64,000 nucleotides of DNA from Mytilus trossulus (GCF_036588685.1 NC_086378.1:77331127-77395126), one strand, 5' to 3'; shown: positions 22,201 through 33,585, counted from the first letter of the stretch. Made by a program: numbers and translations. The notes: generated by a model not told the origin, from the sequence alone.

Positions 22201-22689
22201 ATTTTTTGAACTATATTGTTCTACATTTGAGACATAGTTTAGTAGAATGTCATAAAATAATCGTTGTTCCTCCCTCAAACCACATTGTGGTGCATAAAGG
22301 TTCAGAAGATTTATGACAGTATCATTATAGACGTAGCTATTGTGGATTAGTCTACCTTTTAGCGGTGTTGGAACCCTATGAGATTTAAAAAGTTTTAAAT
22401 CTGTATTTGCTATTGTTATGACACCTGTAGATCTACTTACACCATTTGAAAAGTCTACATTTTTATTAAATTTTTGTTTTATATCTTGTATAACATCTGG
22501 CGACATATAACCAGTTTCCTGTAAACAGATGATGTCTATATTTCTATTATCATCTAATATTTCATAAATTTTGTTTTCAAAACCATTTCTAATGTTCAAT
22601 GTAAAAAGAAGCATATTAATGTAATTATATATGAAAAAGTACATTAAACATATTATCAATATATGAGAGTGATTGTTATGATTAGACAT
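19288..22689 (-). CDS. LINE ORF2 protein: AP endonuclease plus reverse transcriptase (1133 residues)
   Basis: Enzyme for target-primed reverse transcription: it nicks genomic DNA and copies the element RNA. Domains in order: an APE-type endonuclease at about 25-265 (ICLQET at 54-59, GDFN at 169-172, SDH at 254-256); reverse transcriptase at about 480-800 (KSPGIDGLGKEF near 488, first catalytic Asp in FDQEKAFDKI at 617, VRQGCPLSMNLYALAIE near 675, catalytic box HADD at 719-722); and a C-terminal zinc-knuckle-like CFLCNSENETLNHLLLHC ending at 1049. The start ATG lies 8 bases after the ORF1 stop. The catalytic box reads H-A-D-D where Y/F-A-D-D is usual. The VRQGCPLS and IETLA context suggests the Tx1/L1 side of the LINEs; the clade is not proven. 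Confidence 0.9.
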   Translation of the reverse strand: MSNHNNHSHILIICLMYFFIYNYINMLLFTLNIRNGFENKIYEILDDNRNIDIICLQETGYMSPDVIQDIKQKFNKNVDFSNGVSRSTGVITIANTDLKLFKSHRVPTPLKGRLIHNSYVYNDTVINLLNLYAPQCGLREEQRLFYDILLNYVSNVEQYSSKNKYILTGDFNFIEDKIDSNNMNCRLNKYIQDKFKSIKDTLKIKDVFREIHKDKANFTCYNISGSRTRIDRFYADNEFIDKISEIKHIPYKKSDHKMVQINIQYKRQKWGRGFWKMNNSLLENENYTVLISNIIKQWKEDKLKYDPLKGWDLLKKQIKETTINFSRVQAKISKSNLNKLYDSLLVEEAKPSQNCSIINTIKDEIIAIETKEKIGTLIRSRECFYKEDIKNIEIFKIAEEKRGTKKEIKSLLDKNNKATDDKNSILQIILDFYSELYTSDGFNDQEVDEYLGKIELNELKEEDWSVLNQFISKEECLNNIKDFENNKSPGIDGLGKEFYLKFWNVIGDEVVEIVNNIYLKGELTETMKMGIITLNYKNKGDKKDLKQWRPISLLCFDYKLITKTLAKRLSKVINKLVDIKQTGAGEEKNIFDNIISISDIFDHMNLNDIKGFLINFDQEKAFDKIKHEFLIKVLKKMNLPVEFVRWIKILYKDIKSKIQVNGQLTEEILITRSVRQGCPLSMNLYALAIETLASSIRRNKNIKGINIPNLKDPIKLFQHADDCTTITTDIKDYYLFMKEFEKFGKASGAKINKNKTEILNICNAPEEDACLKLLTKESVKTLGIWFGKSSQSKSWLPIIHSIENTVKKWENRKLNFKHKLIVINTYIISKILFVARVVSPLPEYITQINRYIYTFFWGRSNSEYINRKSLSQMYNRGGQQIPYINLKIDAMLLQRATCFLQGNLSVWTCFMIYYLGYTLREFNAELGNNKYKHTMVLPRVYTKLKALLINHKNKIDLQSINPKNIYKKILEIDNHKHKIEIKFSYVDFTDIWSNIRNIKSNYQQDFIYRVVHNALPTKDNQKRRNSNVFPICFLCNSENETLNHLLLHCKKLRLFRKYINDFIRIEINDETFVLNELNCLLFNIPQELFPSMYAFVYSIYQISYVNNSDGLIHTLNTTFHRNRDIYLDKNNIT

Positions 22690-22697
22690 TTTAAGAG

Positions 22698-22994
22698 TTA
22701 TGTGGGAGGGGGTTTAGAAATTGCAGGACTAATGTTACTGCTTTTTTGCGTCTGAGTCCTTGCTAGTTTTTGATCTTTCCCCGTTTGAACAGAACTCTCA
22801 AGACTTAGTCTATCTCGATTTCTCTTCTTTTCCTGGTCCTTTTCTCTTTCCGAAATTTTTGTTTTGTCTTTTTCTTTATTTTTATCAACTCTCTTTGCAC
22901 TTAATGATTTTCGTTTTGGTAGGGGAACTTTATCACCCGCTGTGTCACAACCCTCTTTGACAGCCTCAGAATAGGCTTTGTTCGATGACGACAT
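22698..22994 (-). CDS. LINE ORF1 remnant, basic hydrophilic protein
   Basis: From the first internal ATG (22992-22994) it encodes 98 residues, very rich in Lys, Asp, Glu and Ser, with KRKSLSAKRVDKNKEKDK-like stretches. The open frame continues upstream through the element end into the target duplication, so the true ORF1 start is missing or replaced. No RRM or zinc finger is visible, so this may be only the C-terminal tail of a longer ORF1. Its stop (22698-22700) is followed 8 bases later by the ORF2 ATG, a spacing compatible with reinitiation. Confidence 0.55.
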   Translation of the reverse strand: MSSSNKAYSEAVKEGCDTAGDKVPLPKRKSLSAKRVDKNKEKDKTKISEREKDQEKKRNRDRLSLESSVQTGKDQKLARTQTQKSSNISPAISKPPPT

Positions 22995-23017
22995 ACTAGC
23001 TATAATCTCATCGCCTG

Positions 23018-23028
23018 ATTCTGTCAAC
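23018..23028. repeat. LINE target-site duplication, 5' side (ATTCTGTCAAC)
   Basis: Identical to 18804-18814. Confidence 0.9.
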
Positions 23029-23420
23029 GTGTGTGTCTGTTCTGGTATTGTTGAATTAACAGCATTTGGCTAAGTTTATATATCCAGCCTTTTTAATATT
23101 TTGCTGACAAGACATGTCAAAAGTGACCACTTATCACACTGATCAATTAATTTGATCTTTTGTTTTATATTTATTTTCACATGTTTGTTCCTGCCATTAA
23201 TTAGGGTTTCCATTATTAGGTTTTTGTCGTACACGATGTATTTTTTAGAAACTAAGACGACTTTTAATGCTAATTAAATTTGTGTACTAGTAATTACAAA
23301 ATATGATCGTGTCATAATTGTATGAAAATATGTGAAAGTGCATATCGACAATTAAACATCATTTGAAAATAAATCTTTCCTGAAAAAATCTCTTTTGGCT
23401 TGTATTAAAATTCCATGCAC
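23029..23420 (-). promoter_or_regulatory. Displaced promoter of caveolin copy 1
   Basis: This segment aligns with the upstream region of caveolin copy 2 (41087-41430). Shared blocks include the TATA motif TATATAAA (minus strand, 23075-23082; copy 2 at 41142-41149), 'tttttagaaac' and 'ttaattaaatttgt'-type blocks. In copy 2 this region is directly attached to the ATG. Here the 4.2-kb LINE lies between it and the gene. Transcription from here would run through the LINE in its sense direction. Confidence 0.75.
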
Positions 23421-23744
23421 AGTGAAATTTCCTCTTAAAATCACGAAATTTTATGGTAACATAAACGGTTAACAATTTGAGAGCAAGATAACAAATAACA
23501 ACCCAAAAAGAATTATCAAAAATATATTTTTTTTAGAATAATAAGTGAACTTGTTTTGGTGAAGTCTCTGCGTGTGTCAGTATAGTAGTGTTATTTATGG
23601 AAGCATTGACATAAAATACGTCGTACTTGTTGCATTACCGTTGTACTTTGTTGACCTAATACTAGTATACAATTTTGACTTTATTAGATCATCGGTAATT
23701 CAACGTTATAGTATAAACATGCACTGTAAGCTGAGAACAAAGGT

Positions 23745-24030
23745 ATTGTCGATCTCCTATGCAGAATTATCGGTTATTTCTCGATAACTCTGCATGGGAG
23801 ATATTGCTTCTCCTGGTGCAGCAGAATAAAACAAAATTGTTTCATAAAAAGAACGGGCGACTAATACAGAAGAGGGTTTGAGAGGGTAGGACCTTTATCG
23901 GTACGGTATTGGTTGTTTTTAGCTCGGGATTTCGGGATTTCTTTTTTCGAATTTCGGGATGTCGCTATTTAAAATATTAAATTCGGAACCTCGGGATTTC
24001 GTGTTTTTAAGCTCGGGATTTCTTGATCAG
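23745..24030 (+). repeat. Hairpin plus 'TCGGGATTTCGGGA' repeat, inverted copy at 25700-25960
   Basis: A short hairpin whose arms read about 'cgataactctgcatgggaga' is followed by 'agctcgggatttcgggattt' and 'aatttcgggatgtcg'. The same modules appear in reverse at about 25710-25775 and 25790-25950. Non-coding. Confidence 0.6.
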
Positions 24031-25429
24031 GACCTACACACCCACACCCCCTCAATACAGAAATGTATGCAAAATGTTAGGAAGGGAAACTTATTTAAAC
24101 ACTTAGTAATTGAAACAAACAACCTTCTGGTACTGAGAAAGGCATCCATGTAACCTAGAGAGAGGAGTAATGCTGTAATGCTTGGTCCCAGATTAAAATA
24201 ATTTATCAAGATGCTTCTTTTTAAATAATGATAAAATACATGTATTTAGTTTGTTTGGACTATGGTGGATATTTTTCAACAGACATTTGACATTCGGTAT
24301 ATATAAATAAGAATATTTATTATTCCAATCAAGGGCCCTTGATGGGCAGCATAAAACAATATGTCATGCATGATTTGTAACCATAAAAGAACCGCATAGA
24401 AACCATGCAACTATGCTCTATTCTCGCCAACTTTTTATCTGATCTTGTAGACGGACTCCATTCGGGACTAGCATTATCTGTTAACTTCATGATCAACTTT
24501 GAAAAATATGTACCAGTACAAAGATTCTCAACACTTAAAGATAAAGAGTGTGAAGTCTTCTTTCACAACTTTAAAACAACATAAGTAGGCCTGGTAAGAC
24601 TCCTATTGGCCCTAAAATTTAGCGTTTTTACAAAGTTGTTAAATCGTAAAATATAACCCTTTTATTGGAAAGTAGAATACTTTTGTTACATAAATATGGG
24701 CTGTTTTTGATAATACAAGTCAATGGACATACATTAGGTACTAGCATCATTATTCCATGCAAAAAAAATGTTATCTTAACAAATCATCAGTTTTGATTAT
24801 TGTCAGACTGTTTTGGTCTATATTGAATGTGGTCTCACTTGTTGTCAGTCTTAATATTTTAATATATGTTGTGTTCAATGACAATGCACACCATGATATA
24901 TTAAGGTTAACCGGGTGAATACAAATGTGGCCACTTCCATTTTGAAAAAATCAAAATATCTTTCATCAGACCCACTTCCAATTTTGAGCCGCAATTAGAC
25001 CTTACCGGAACTGTTTATGAGTGCATCCTTTGTTATTTTAGAATAAGAAATCAACATTATTTTGAGAATGAATTCCTGAAAAATCATCTACACTGGCTTT
25101 TTCTTCATTGGTATAAATAAGTCTTTAAATATTCATGAAGGCGATCAAGTGTAATATCATTTTCTTCGGAAGTTTGAAGCTTTGTGAAGGACAATTTGTA
25201 TACCCCATATATATAATTTTTCTTCATCATGTTTAGGCAGTTTTGGCGCCTGGAAGAATGTTTTACTCGTAACATTCTGTATGTGCCTTTCTCAGGTCAG
25301 GATCCTGTAGGTCAGCGGTTGTCGTTGTTTCGTGTCTGGCATATTGGTTTTTCGTGAACGGTGTTGGGTTAGTAAAGGCAAATATATTTCTCTATTGAAT
25401 TGATGGTAATTTTTACATCGAGTGACCGT
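24031..25429. other. Intergenic DNA, no gene recognised
   Basis: Contains a dispersed-repeat end near 24325-24355 shared with 4450-4485. No coding region is supported. Confidence 0.4.
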
Positions 25430-25469
25430 GGGGGTATTCCGGTGTATTGTTGTTGGGATTGTAATCGAT

Positions 25470-26165
25470 ATATAAACAAGATAAATACGCGGACATTATC
25501 GAGTGCAAAATAACATTCCTTTTCGCTTGTTATAAATTCATTTTTGTAATGGATTCTCCTAAAAAAATAATTTTAAAAAATAAATTTATAATATGAAAAT
25601 GTTTTGTCGTTAGAAATATATATAAGTAAATAATATCTTTAATATCTTTGCACACGTACAAAAAAATGTGTGTTAACGCATGCGGAAGAATATCTCAAGA
25701 ACGTCCGCAATATCCCATGCAGAGTTATCGGTCTTTGTTCTCTTTCAAGAAACGATAACTCTGCATGGGAGATTGAAAGTTTTGTAGGAAAATCCCGGGC
25801 TTAAAAACACGAAATTCCGAGGTCCTGAATTTAAATAAAATTAAATCTCGACATCCCGAAATTCGAAAAAAGAATTCCCAGATTCCGAAAGTGCCAATCT
25901 CGAAATTCATAGTTTAAAAACACACGATCCCAGAGTCCCGACAAAGCCGGTCCTAACGAGTTTACTGTTTGTATCACTACAACATAATAGTTATAACGAT
26001 GAGTTAGAATTCCCTGTCTTTTATTTATCATCCACGCACAAAATTGTCTCATAATATTTCTTTTATCTTTACAGTAGCCTAACTTTCAGGTGTAGAGATG
26101 TGATTTTTTTCTGCGACAAGTGCACAAAAACTTGCAGTCATCCGATGTTCAGTACTTTAGTACTG
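25470..26165 (+). repeat. Long dispersed repeat, copy 1 (related to 48395-49012)
   Basis: Shares 'attatcgagtg.aaaataac', 'aatgttttgtcgt', 'tgtgtgttaacgcatgcgg', 'cctaactttca..tagagatg' and 'catccgatgttcagtacttt' with 48395-49012 in the same order. Each copy carries different smaller insertions; here there are the hairpin at about 25710-25775 and the inverted GGGATTTC segment. Confidence 0.6.
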
Positions 26166-26547
26166 TGCTTCATTCTGGGTCTGTATTGGTTTTCTCATTG
26201 TCGAAGTCCGCACGGTTACCTATAATTGCTTACATCATCTTCAATTGCACTTTGGTGGGTTCGACAAAGTTGTTTTTATAAAAACTTGCCCTTGTCAGGA
26301 TGATTGTATATTTTGTTCTCTAGATGTCTTTTAGGTGGGGTTTTTTATCAGAAAGATTGTGTATTTTGTTCTTTTATGTCTTTTGATTTATGTTGTCTAG
26401 ATTATTATATATGTTGTTCTTAAGAAGCCGTTTTGATGTTTATGTCGAGATGATTGTATATTTTGTCTTTTGATTGTTTTTGTCATAATTATTTTTTTTA
26501 GTTTGAATTGTTATAAATTAGGCCGTCAACTGACTTGTAGCATGTGT

Positions 26548-26662
26548 TCGACTAGGCAATATGGTTTTTTTCACTAGTTGAAGGCCGTACGGTTTCATCC
26601 ACGTCATTCGAAACTGGAAATATATTTGTCTCATTGGCAATCGTGCCACATCTCCTTATTTT
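26548..26662 (+). repeat. Dispersed repeat family 'GTTGTCTCATTGGCACTCA', copy 3
   Basis: Contains 'tgaaggccgtacggttt' and 'tgtctcattggcaatcgtgc', matching copies 1 and 2. Confidence 0.5.
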
Positions 26663-28406
26663 TATTAGCTCACCTGGCCCAAAGGGCCAAGTGAGCTTTT
26701 CTCATCACTCGGCGTCCGTCGTCCGTCGTCCGTCGTCCGTCGTCGTCCGGCGTTAGCTTTTACAAAAATCTTCTCCTCTGAAACTACTGGGCCAAATCAA
26801 ACCAAACTTGGCCACAATCATCATTGGGGTATCTAGTTTAAAAAATGTGTGGCGTGACCCGGTCATCCAACCAAGATGGCCGCCACGGCTAAAAATAGAA
26901 CATAGGGGTAAAATGCAGTTTTGGCTTATAACTCAAAAACCAAAGCATTTAGAGGAAATCTGACATGGGGTAAAAATGTTTATCAGGTCAAGATCTATCT
27001 GCTCTGAAATTTTCAGATGAATCGGTCAACCTGTTGTTGGGTTGCTGCCCCTGAATTGGTAATTTTGAGGAAATTTTGCTGTTTTTGGTTATTATCTTGA
27101 ATATTATTATAGATAGAGATAAACTGTAAACAGCAATAATGTTCAGCAAAGTTAGATTTACAAATAAGTCAACACCACCGAAATGGTCAGTTGACCCCTT
27201 TAGGAGTTATTGACCTTTATAGTCAATTTTTAACCATTTTTCATAAATCTAAGTAATCTTTTACAAAAATCTTCTCCTCTGAAACTACTGAGCCAAATTA
27301 ATCCAAACTTGGCCACAATCATCTTTGGGGTATCTAGTTTAAAAAACGTGTGGCGTGACCCGGTCAACCAACCAAGACGGCCGCCACGGCTAAAAATAGA
27401 ACATAGGGGTAAAATGCAGTTTTTGGCTTATAACTCAAAAACCAAAGCATTTTGAGGAAATTTGACGGGATAAAAATGTTTATCAGGTCAAGATCTATCT
27501 GCCCTGAAATTTTCAGATGAATCGGTCAACCGGTTGTTGGGTTGCTGCCCCTGAATTGGTAATTTTGAGGAAATTTTGCTGTTTTTGGTTATTATCTTGA
27601 ATATTAATATGAGGAAGGCGCTACCTTAAATGCCAGCTTTATACTAAGACAATGTCCTATATATTTGTTGGTTGTTTAACGTCCAGTGGCAAATATTTCA
27701 TGCATGTTTAGAACAAATGTCCTAGGCTTCATTAACGTATTGTTTATCTCTAAAATAACGGTACCTCGAATTACCGAATAACAGTGTTATTATCCGAATA
27801 ACTCATGTAATTACCGAATAACTCTTCAAATATCAATATTAACACATTTAAATGACTTTTAAACATATATTATAAATAAAATTATAATAGAAGTGTATTT
27901 TATAACCTAAAAATATAAAAAAAGTTGCAGGTAAGTTAATATTGATCATTATAAAATTATGGATATCGGTGTGTACTTCCAAGATGGCGACCAAGGAAAA
28001 CGTAAGAAATGAAGAAAAGAAAGATTGCATATATGCCTTCAAAGGAAAACGCTATGAAAATATAGTATTAAATAATTTACTGTATATACAGAGAATTGTC
28101 TAATAATTGTTTTTCAGAAAGGATTTGAAAATTTAACCAGTACATCAAAGCAATGCAATTACTCCAATCACTAATTACTTTTCATAACAATTTACACAAT
28201 TTACTCAACATTAAATAAAATGTAATTAAGAATTTTCACATATTCAATTCAAATCTAATAAAAAAATTATTATTATTGATTGTTTTACTAAAAACAAAGC
28301 TTCTGAATGAATGATTTTTATGTTTATTCTAATAAAATTTTCTCAAAACTAAATATAAGATTTTCATTGACAAATACAAATGTTTTTACAAGTCACTTTA
28401 ATTTTG

Positions 28407-28413
28407 TATAAAA
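28407..28413 (+). promoter_or_regulatory. TATA box before the PHD-type exon
   Basis: TATAAAA lies 38 bases before the ATG at 28451. This places a start of transcription near 28437 and makes 28451 the first ATG of the message. Confidence 0.5.
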
Positions 28414-28450
28414 AGCCATGAATACATGTGTGCTGTCTTCCATTTTCAAA

Positions 28451-28626
28451 ATGGCTTTATATCCGTGTGTTCAATGTGATCAAGAATGTGTTGATTGCAC
28501 CATTCAATGCAGTTGTTGTGATCGTTGGGTTCACAGTGCTTGTGTCCAAATGGATGATGCATTGTTCATGGCCTGGTCAGATGTGTCTCTAAAGTTCCTT
28601 TGTAACATGGCCAAGGCGTTAGAAAG
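28451..28626 (+). CDS. First exon of a PHD-type zinc-finger protein
   Basis: Starts MALYPCVQCDQECVDC and ends at a strong donor (AAAG then GTAAGT at 28627). It encodes 58 codons plus two bases. The Cys/His order C6-C9-C20-C23-H28-C31-C51, with W26 before H28 and W42 downstream, matches the PHD finger. The final Cys of the usual C-x2-C pair is missing (CNMA). An in-frame ATG upstream at 28418 would lie before the TATA-predicted start of transcription. I could not find the next exon, so total length and function are unknown. PHD fingers bind histone tails or occur in transposon proteins. It lies inside the 5.4-kb insertion, so it may belong to a mobile element. Confidence 0.55.
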
Positions 28627-31600
28627 GTAAGTAATTTTCATACATACCTTTTATTATAAGCTATACAAATGCGAAATTGGGTTTTTTATATTATTAATAG
28701 AGAGTGAAACATGGTACAAGAAAAATAAAATAAAATATTTAATTTCAATGAAGACAATCTTTCACCTAGTTTATTATATTTCATTTATTTCTTATTTCAT
28801 TTAAAATGTATTTAATTTACTTAATTTAAGTTACTAAAAAATCAGAATTAAAAATAATAAAATGATACTCAATTAATATTCTTCTAAAATTAGTATTTAC
28901 AACATTGAATAATTTGATAGTGATAATGAGTTAATTAGTTCCAATAAACAAAATAATCATTACCTCACACTTCTGTTAGATTGTTAATTGGGTTGTTGTT
29001 TACTGACACGTGCCCATTACATAATTAATCATTAAGAGATAATGAAATTATATTACAGTATGGACACTCTGCATTAAACAGGCTTGTGACTGTCTTGGTA
29101 TACCAAGGCTGCATTACCAACACCAATAATTATAATAATGAAAAATAGAACACAAATAAATATTTACAACTATATACAATATGTATATCCTATGTTAGTT
29201 TTCTGTCAATAAAATTATAAGTTCAGATGGATCATGTCAAGGGAACGAACATTGAACTTGAAAAGCCATGAAGGGTTATGGTATTTTTCCTGCAAAAATA
29301 TTCTGATTCCCAAATTGATGAATAAAAAATCTGTTCAAGCATAGGACAAACAAAATATTTTGAACCAGATCTTCACCAAAAATAATTTTGATTTTCAGAT
29401 ATGCAAAATAAATTTAACTTTTTTAAATGTAAAAACATAAAAACTTCCCAAACCGCACATGTCAGTCTGTACACAGTAGTTTTTTAGGTGATAATAAGGC
29501 TGTATTTGCCAATTTGTTATGATAAACCTACTACTAGTGTTAAATATTGACTAAATAATTTTAATTGATAGCACTGAAGGGCTTCGGTAAAAAAAATCTG
29601 ACTTGAATAAAAAAACATTTGTATTTCTGATCATCTTCCGTTTGTGTGTGAGTTCTACTTCAATTTCATGTACTTATTCAGAGTAGGTTTTATGTCATTT
29701 CTTGCATATATTTGTTTTTGTTACATGTACATGATGTAGCTTACTTTTCAAGTTTTTATATGACAGCAAAATAAAATGGAAAAGGGAAATACAAGCATGT
29801 CAAAAATTTGCTTTCGAGTGAAATAAATGCTTAATCATGTCAAAGTTGTTTTCAAGAAGACACATTTGGTTTCCAGACAATAACTTGAGTACATGTATAA
29901 GTGAATTGATCTCTATGAAATTTTACTAGGAGGTTCAATACACAAAAGGATGATTAGAATTGATTTTGGTGTTATGGTACAACATTATTTGGGGTGTTTT
30001 TTTTCAAAATTTTTGTTCTTTCTTCAAAAAATTACCTTATGTACATTGATTATACATGCATGTACTCATCTAGTATATATAGATGCAACAAATACTGATT
30101 TGGCAGGAGATGCACTTGAAATGGGGTGTTTTAAATATTTTATTTGTAATTTGTGTATTTTTCCTATGATATGTACTTGATAATGTGGATGTGAGTATCA
30201 GGATAAAGAAAATATATTTGGTAAGTATATATTCACTATTGACATGCGCAAATGGGCTGCAAAATTCCAAAAATTGGACATGATTTCTTTTCGCACAGAA
30301 ACACACGAGTTATTTTGTAAATAAAACACTTGTCATTGTTTGAAACTTTCAGTTATAAAAATTTAGTTCAGCCTGTTATAATGTTTCACTGATTGTGTGA
30401 AAATTTAAACAGAAAATGTACAAAACACTTAATAAAATTGCATTATCTGCAGAATTATTGATAACTTTTCTCACAATATATTCACAAGGACATCATAGAA
30501 CTTACATATTGTCCAGGCTATTCTGATCTGAGTTTTTATTCATACATACATGAATACTGGCATGGCTGGTGCTGTTTCAAGTTGTCTTCTTTTTCGGTTT
30601 CTTGAGAAGTATTTGTTTAACCTGTTCAGTCACTATAAAGTGTTACAATTCTTATTTAGACGCAACACATAAATAGTGACCAAAAAGGTACTGCTTCCAC
30701 ATGAGAGATTCTAGAAAAAAAATTAAATGTACACATTTTCAATATTGTTGTAGGACTGACTTCCAATATGAAATTAAGGATATATGTAGTAAGTTAGAGA
30801 CTTCTGATGAATAGAAATAAGTGGATTCGCCTCAATACCTGTTTTCAAATTAGTCCATATTGAAGTTTAAAGGATCCAAAATTAAAATAAGTTTGATTTT
30901 TTTTATACATGTATATGCTAAATATACATCTTTGGTCGTATCAAGCTGTGCGTGGTGAAGCATTTTATTGCCTTTAGGTTTGGACTTTTTGTTTTGATTT
31001 TGGTCATGAAAATAAATTTGTAGTTCTGTTGTAAAGTTGCTAACATGAGAAAACCCAAATTGCACCTAAATTGTAATTTTTTTACCAATTTTTTTTATTT
31101 AACCAGGCAAAAGTTTATTCTGTACTTATTTTGTAGACTATCCTGGTTTGCAATATAGTTACACCAATATAATTTTGAGTCCATGTAGAGTCATTGAAAA
31201 ATGGGTTTTAAATTAAATCCAAACAATCCATGATACTGTAATGATACAAAAAAGAAGATATGGTATAATTGCCAATGAGACAACTATCCACAAAAGACCA
31301 AAATGACACGAACATTAACAATTATAGGTCACTGTACGGCCTTCAACAATGAGTAAAGCCCATACTGCATAGTCAGCAACACAGGTCAGTACCCAAATTC
31401 CATACATCATTGCATGTATGGTTAATTTCAAATCCTTTAAACTGGGATATAAACAGAGAATTTGATTTATTTCTTCAAATATTTTGAACAATTTGACATT
31501 ATTCCATGCTTTAATATATTTTTTTGAAGAAAAGGATCCTGGTAACAAATTTAATTTACTCATTGACATTTAAAAAAGATGATAAGATAACTTCACATGG

Positions 31601-32180
31601 TGAAAGTAAGATTTTTGCAGTATTTTGGCTGAAAAGGTGCAATTTGGTTACTGAGTATAATTTTGGTACTGTGATGTTATATAACCATAATTAGTTATAG
31701 GTTGAAATGTGAACCTGATAGTGATATAGTGCTTGTTCATTGTTGTTACAGTGAAAATGTTTTGATCTGACAGTTTTAAACTGATGCATTCAATATGCGG
31801 GTGACTGCTGCAGCTTGAATTTAGGATGTAGCCCACACACTTCCAAGAAGCATGCCCTATATACCTATCAAAGTCATGGTATTACAATAATAGTTAACTC
31901 CATCTTCCCATAAAATCCAATTTTGGACAATATGGGAACATACAATATATATGAAGTAGTCAGTTCTAAATGTACTATTCAGACTCAAGTCTCCTTTTAT
32001 GATTGAAGTTGAACTTAAAGAGAATAAAATAAAACAGTTTCCATTTCCTGGGACTGTATAACATGTATAAAGGTGTAACATAATCAATGAAAAGATTTGT
32101 TGATTGTTTGCCAAAGGAAGTACAGAATTAAAAAATTGTGAATTATTTGAATATTTTTTTATGCTTTAAACTTTTGTTAA
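28627..32180. other. Presumed intron or intergenic DNA
   Basis: Very AT-rich with no supported exon. A minus-strand copy of the GTCTCATTGGCA repeat family lies at about 31252-31372. Confidence 0.4.
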
Positions 32181-32296
32181 TTAACCCTCTTGCTGCCGGA
32201 GGGACACATATGTCCAGACCGGCAGTGCCGGAGGCTGTCGTATTTTCCGGCATATGAAATGCAACCTTGAAAAATGGTCGGCAGCAAGAGGGTTAA
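32181..32296. mobile_element. piggyBac-type MITE, TTAA target
   Basis: Begins TTAA-CCCTCTTGCTGCCG and ends with the complement cggcagcaagaggg-TTAA at 32296. TTAA on both sides with termini starting CCCT is the piggyBac hallmark. The length is 108 bp between the TTAA copies, without coding capacity. An internal 'ggacacatatgtcc' palindrome follows the left end. Confidence 0.7.
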
Positions 32297-33585
32297 GTTT
32301 TGAATTAGTCTGTGGGCTACCATAAGACCCAGAAAGGTAGGGCTGGGCAGTAGGAAAAAATTGTCAGCTGGCCCTCCTTATAAGAAATGCTGGATTCGTC
32401 ATTGACTATACATGATGTTGAATAACCATATTCAGTGTTCCTTGGTGTGGGGAATAATGCGGCAGATGAACATAAGTAGTCATGGTCAACCAGTGCACCG
32501 GAGTAACCCCGCATGCCGCATGGCCATTTAAAAAAAATCGAAATGTATTGCCTGCAAAGGTTTTTTCTGTGTTCCTATGGCTTGACGGAACTTTTACGCT
32601 AAATATGTTATCGTTAACTTTGATTTTGTGACTTTTAAATGAAGTACCTGTAATTATTTAGGTAATTTGTTTTGAACTCACTGATAATGGAATGTTGAAG
32701 CAGACGAAACATGCCGTCAGATGTTGTTGTCCTAACTTCGGTAATTTCCGTGGTACAATAAAATTTAAATAAGCTACACAAGTCACCAAAATTTCTGAAT
32801 TCTTGTTTTATCAAACAAATAAAAATTCACATCGTATTTAACATCGAATTTGTCCGTTCTGCCTGTTTTTACAAGATCACGATTGAACGAGAATTTTGGC
32901 AGCCATTAAAAAAAATTAATCGTACGAGATTTAACGAGAGTGACGAAACTTTTCAGATGGGTCGTCTAGCAAGAGTTATCGTTCTTTGTACCAAAACGAT
33001 GCTTCTACCATAAGTGCCAGCATAGCTGGCATATTATAGATAGAGATAAACTGTAAACAGCAATAATGTTCAGCAAAGTTAGATTTACAAATAAGTCAAG
33101 ATGACCGAAATGGTCAGTTGACCCCTTTAGGAGTTATTGCCCTTTATAGTCAACTTTTAACCATTTTTCATAAATCTAAGTAATCTTTTACAAAAATCTT
33201 CTCCTCTGAAACTACTGAGCCAAATTAATCCAAACTTGGCCACAATCATCTTTGGGGTATCTAGTTTGAAAATTGTGTCCGATGACCTGGCCATTCAACC
33301 AAGATGGACGCCACGGCTAAAAATAGAACAGGGGTAAAATGTAGATTTTGGCTTATAACTCTGAAACCAAAGCATTTAGAGCAAATCTGACAAGAAGTTA
33401 AAATGTTAATCAAGTCAATATCTATTTGCCCTGAAATTTTCAGATGAATTGAATGAATGAATGAATGAATCTTTATTGCAAAGCATAGACATGCTATGGC
33501 AAAATTAACAACATATATTACATAATATAAAACATGAAGACAACAGAGAACAATTATAGTATGATACAATGACATATAAATTAAG

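Larger units (their letters stand above)
18815..23017 (-). mobile_element. Young LINE (Tx1/L1-like), 4.2 kb, poly(A) tail, 11-bp TSD
   Basis: Bounded by perfect 11-bp duplications and ending in 36 T on the plus strand (18815-18850), which is the poly(A) tail of a minus-strand element. It carries a short basic ORF1 and a long intact ORF2. The 3' untranslated part is 18851-19287. The 5' end abuts the target duplication without a recognisable 5' untranslated region, so it is probably 5'-truncated within ORF1. The perfect duplications, long tail and unbroken ORF2 indicate a recent insertion. Confidence 0.88.
27607..33031. mobile_element. 5.4-kb insertion inside the tandem-unit repeat
   Basis: The second 500-bp unit stops at 'cttgaatatta' (27606) and resumes at 'tattatagatagag' (33032). 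The junctions can be explained by a TA target duplication. The insert carries a TATA box and a PHD-type exon near 28.4 kb and a small piggyBac-like MITE near 32.2 kb. The ends show no clear long inverted repeat. It could be a DNA transposon with a spliced gene or an unclassified insertion. Confidence 0.5.
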
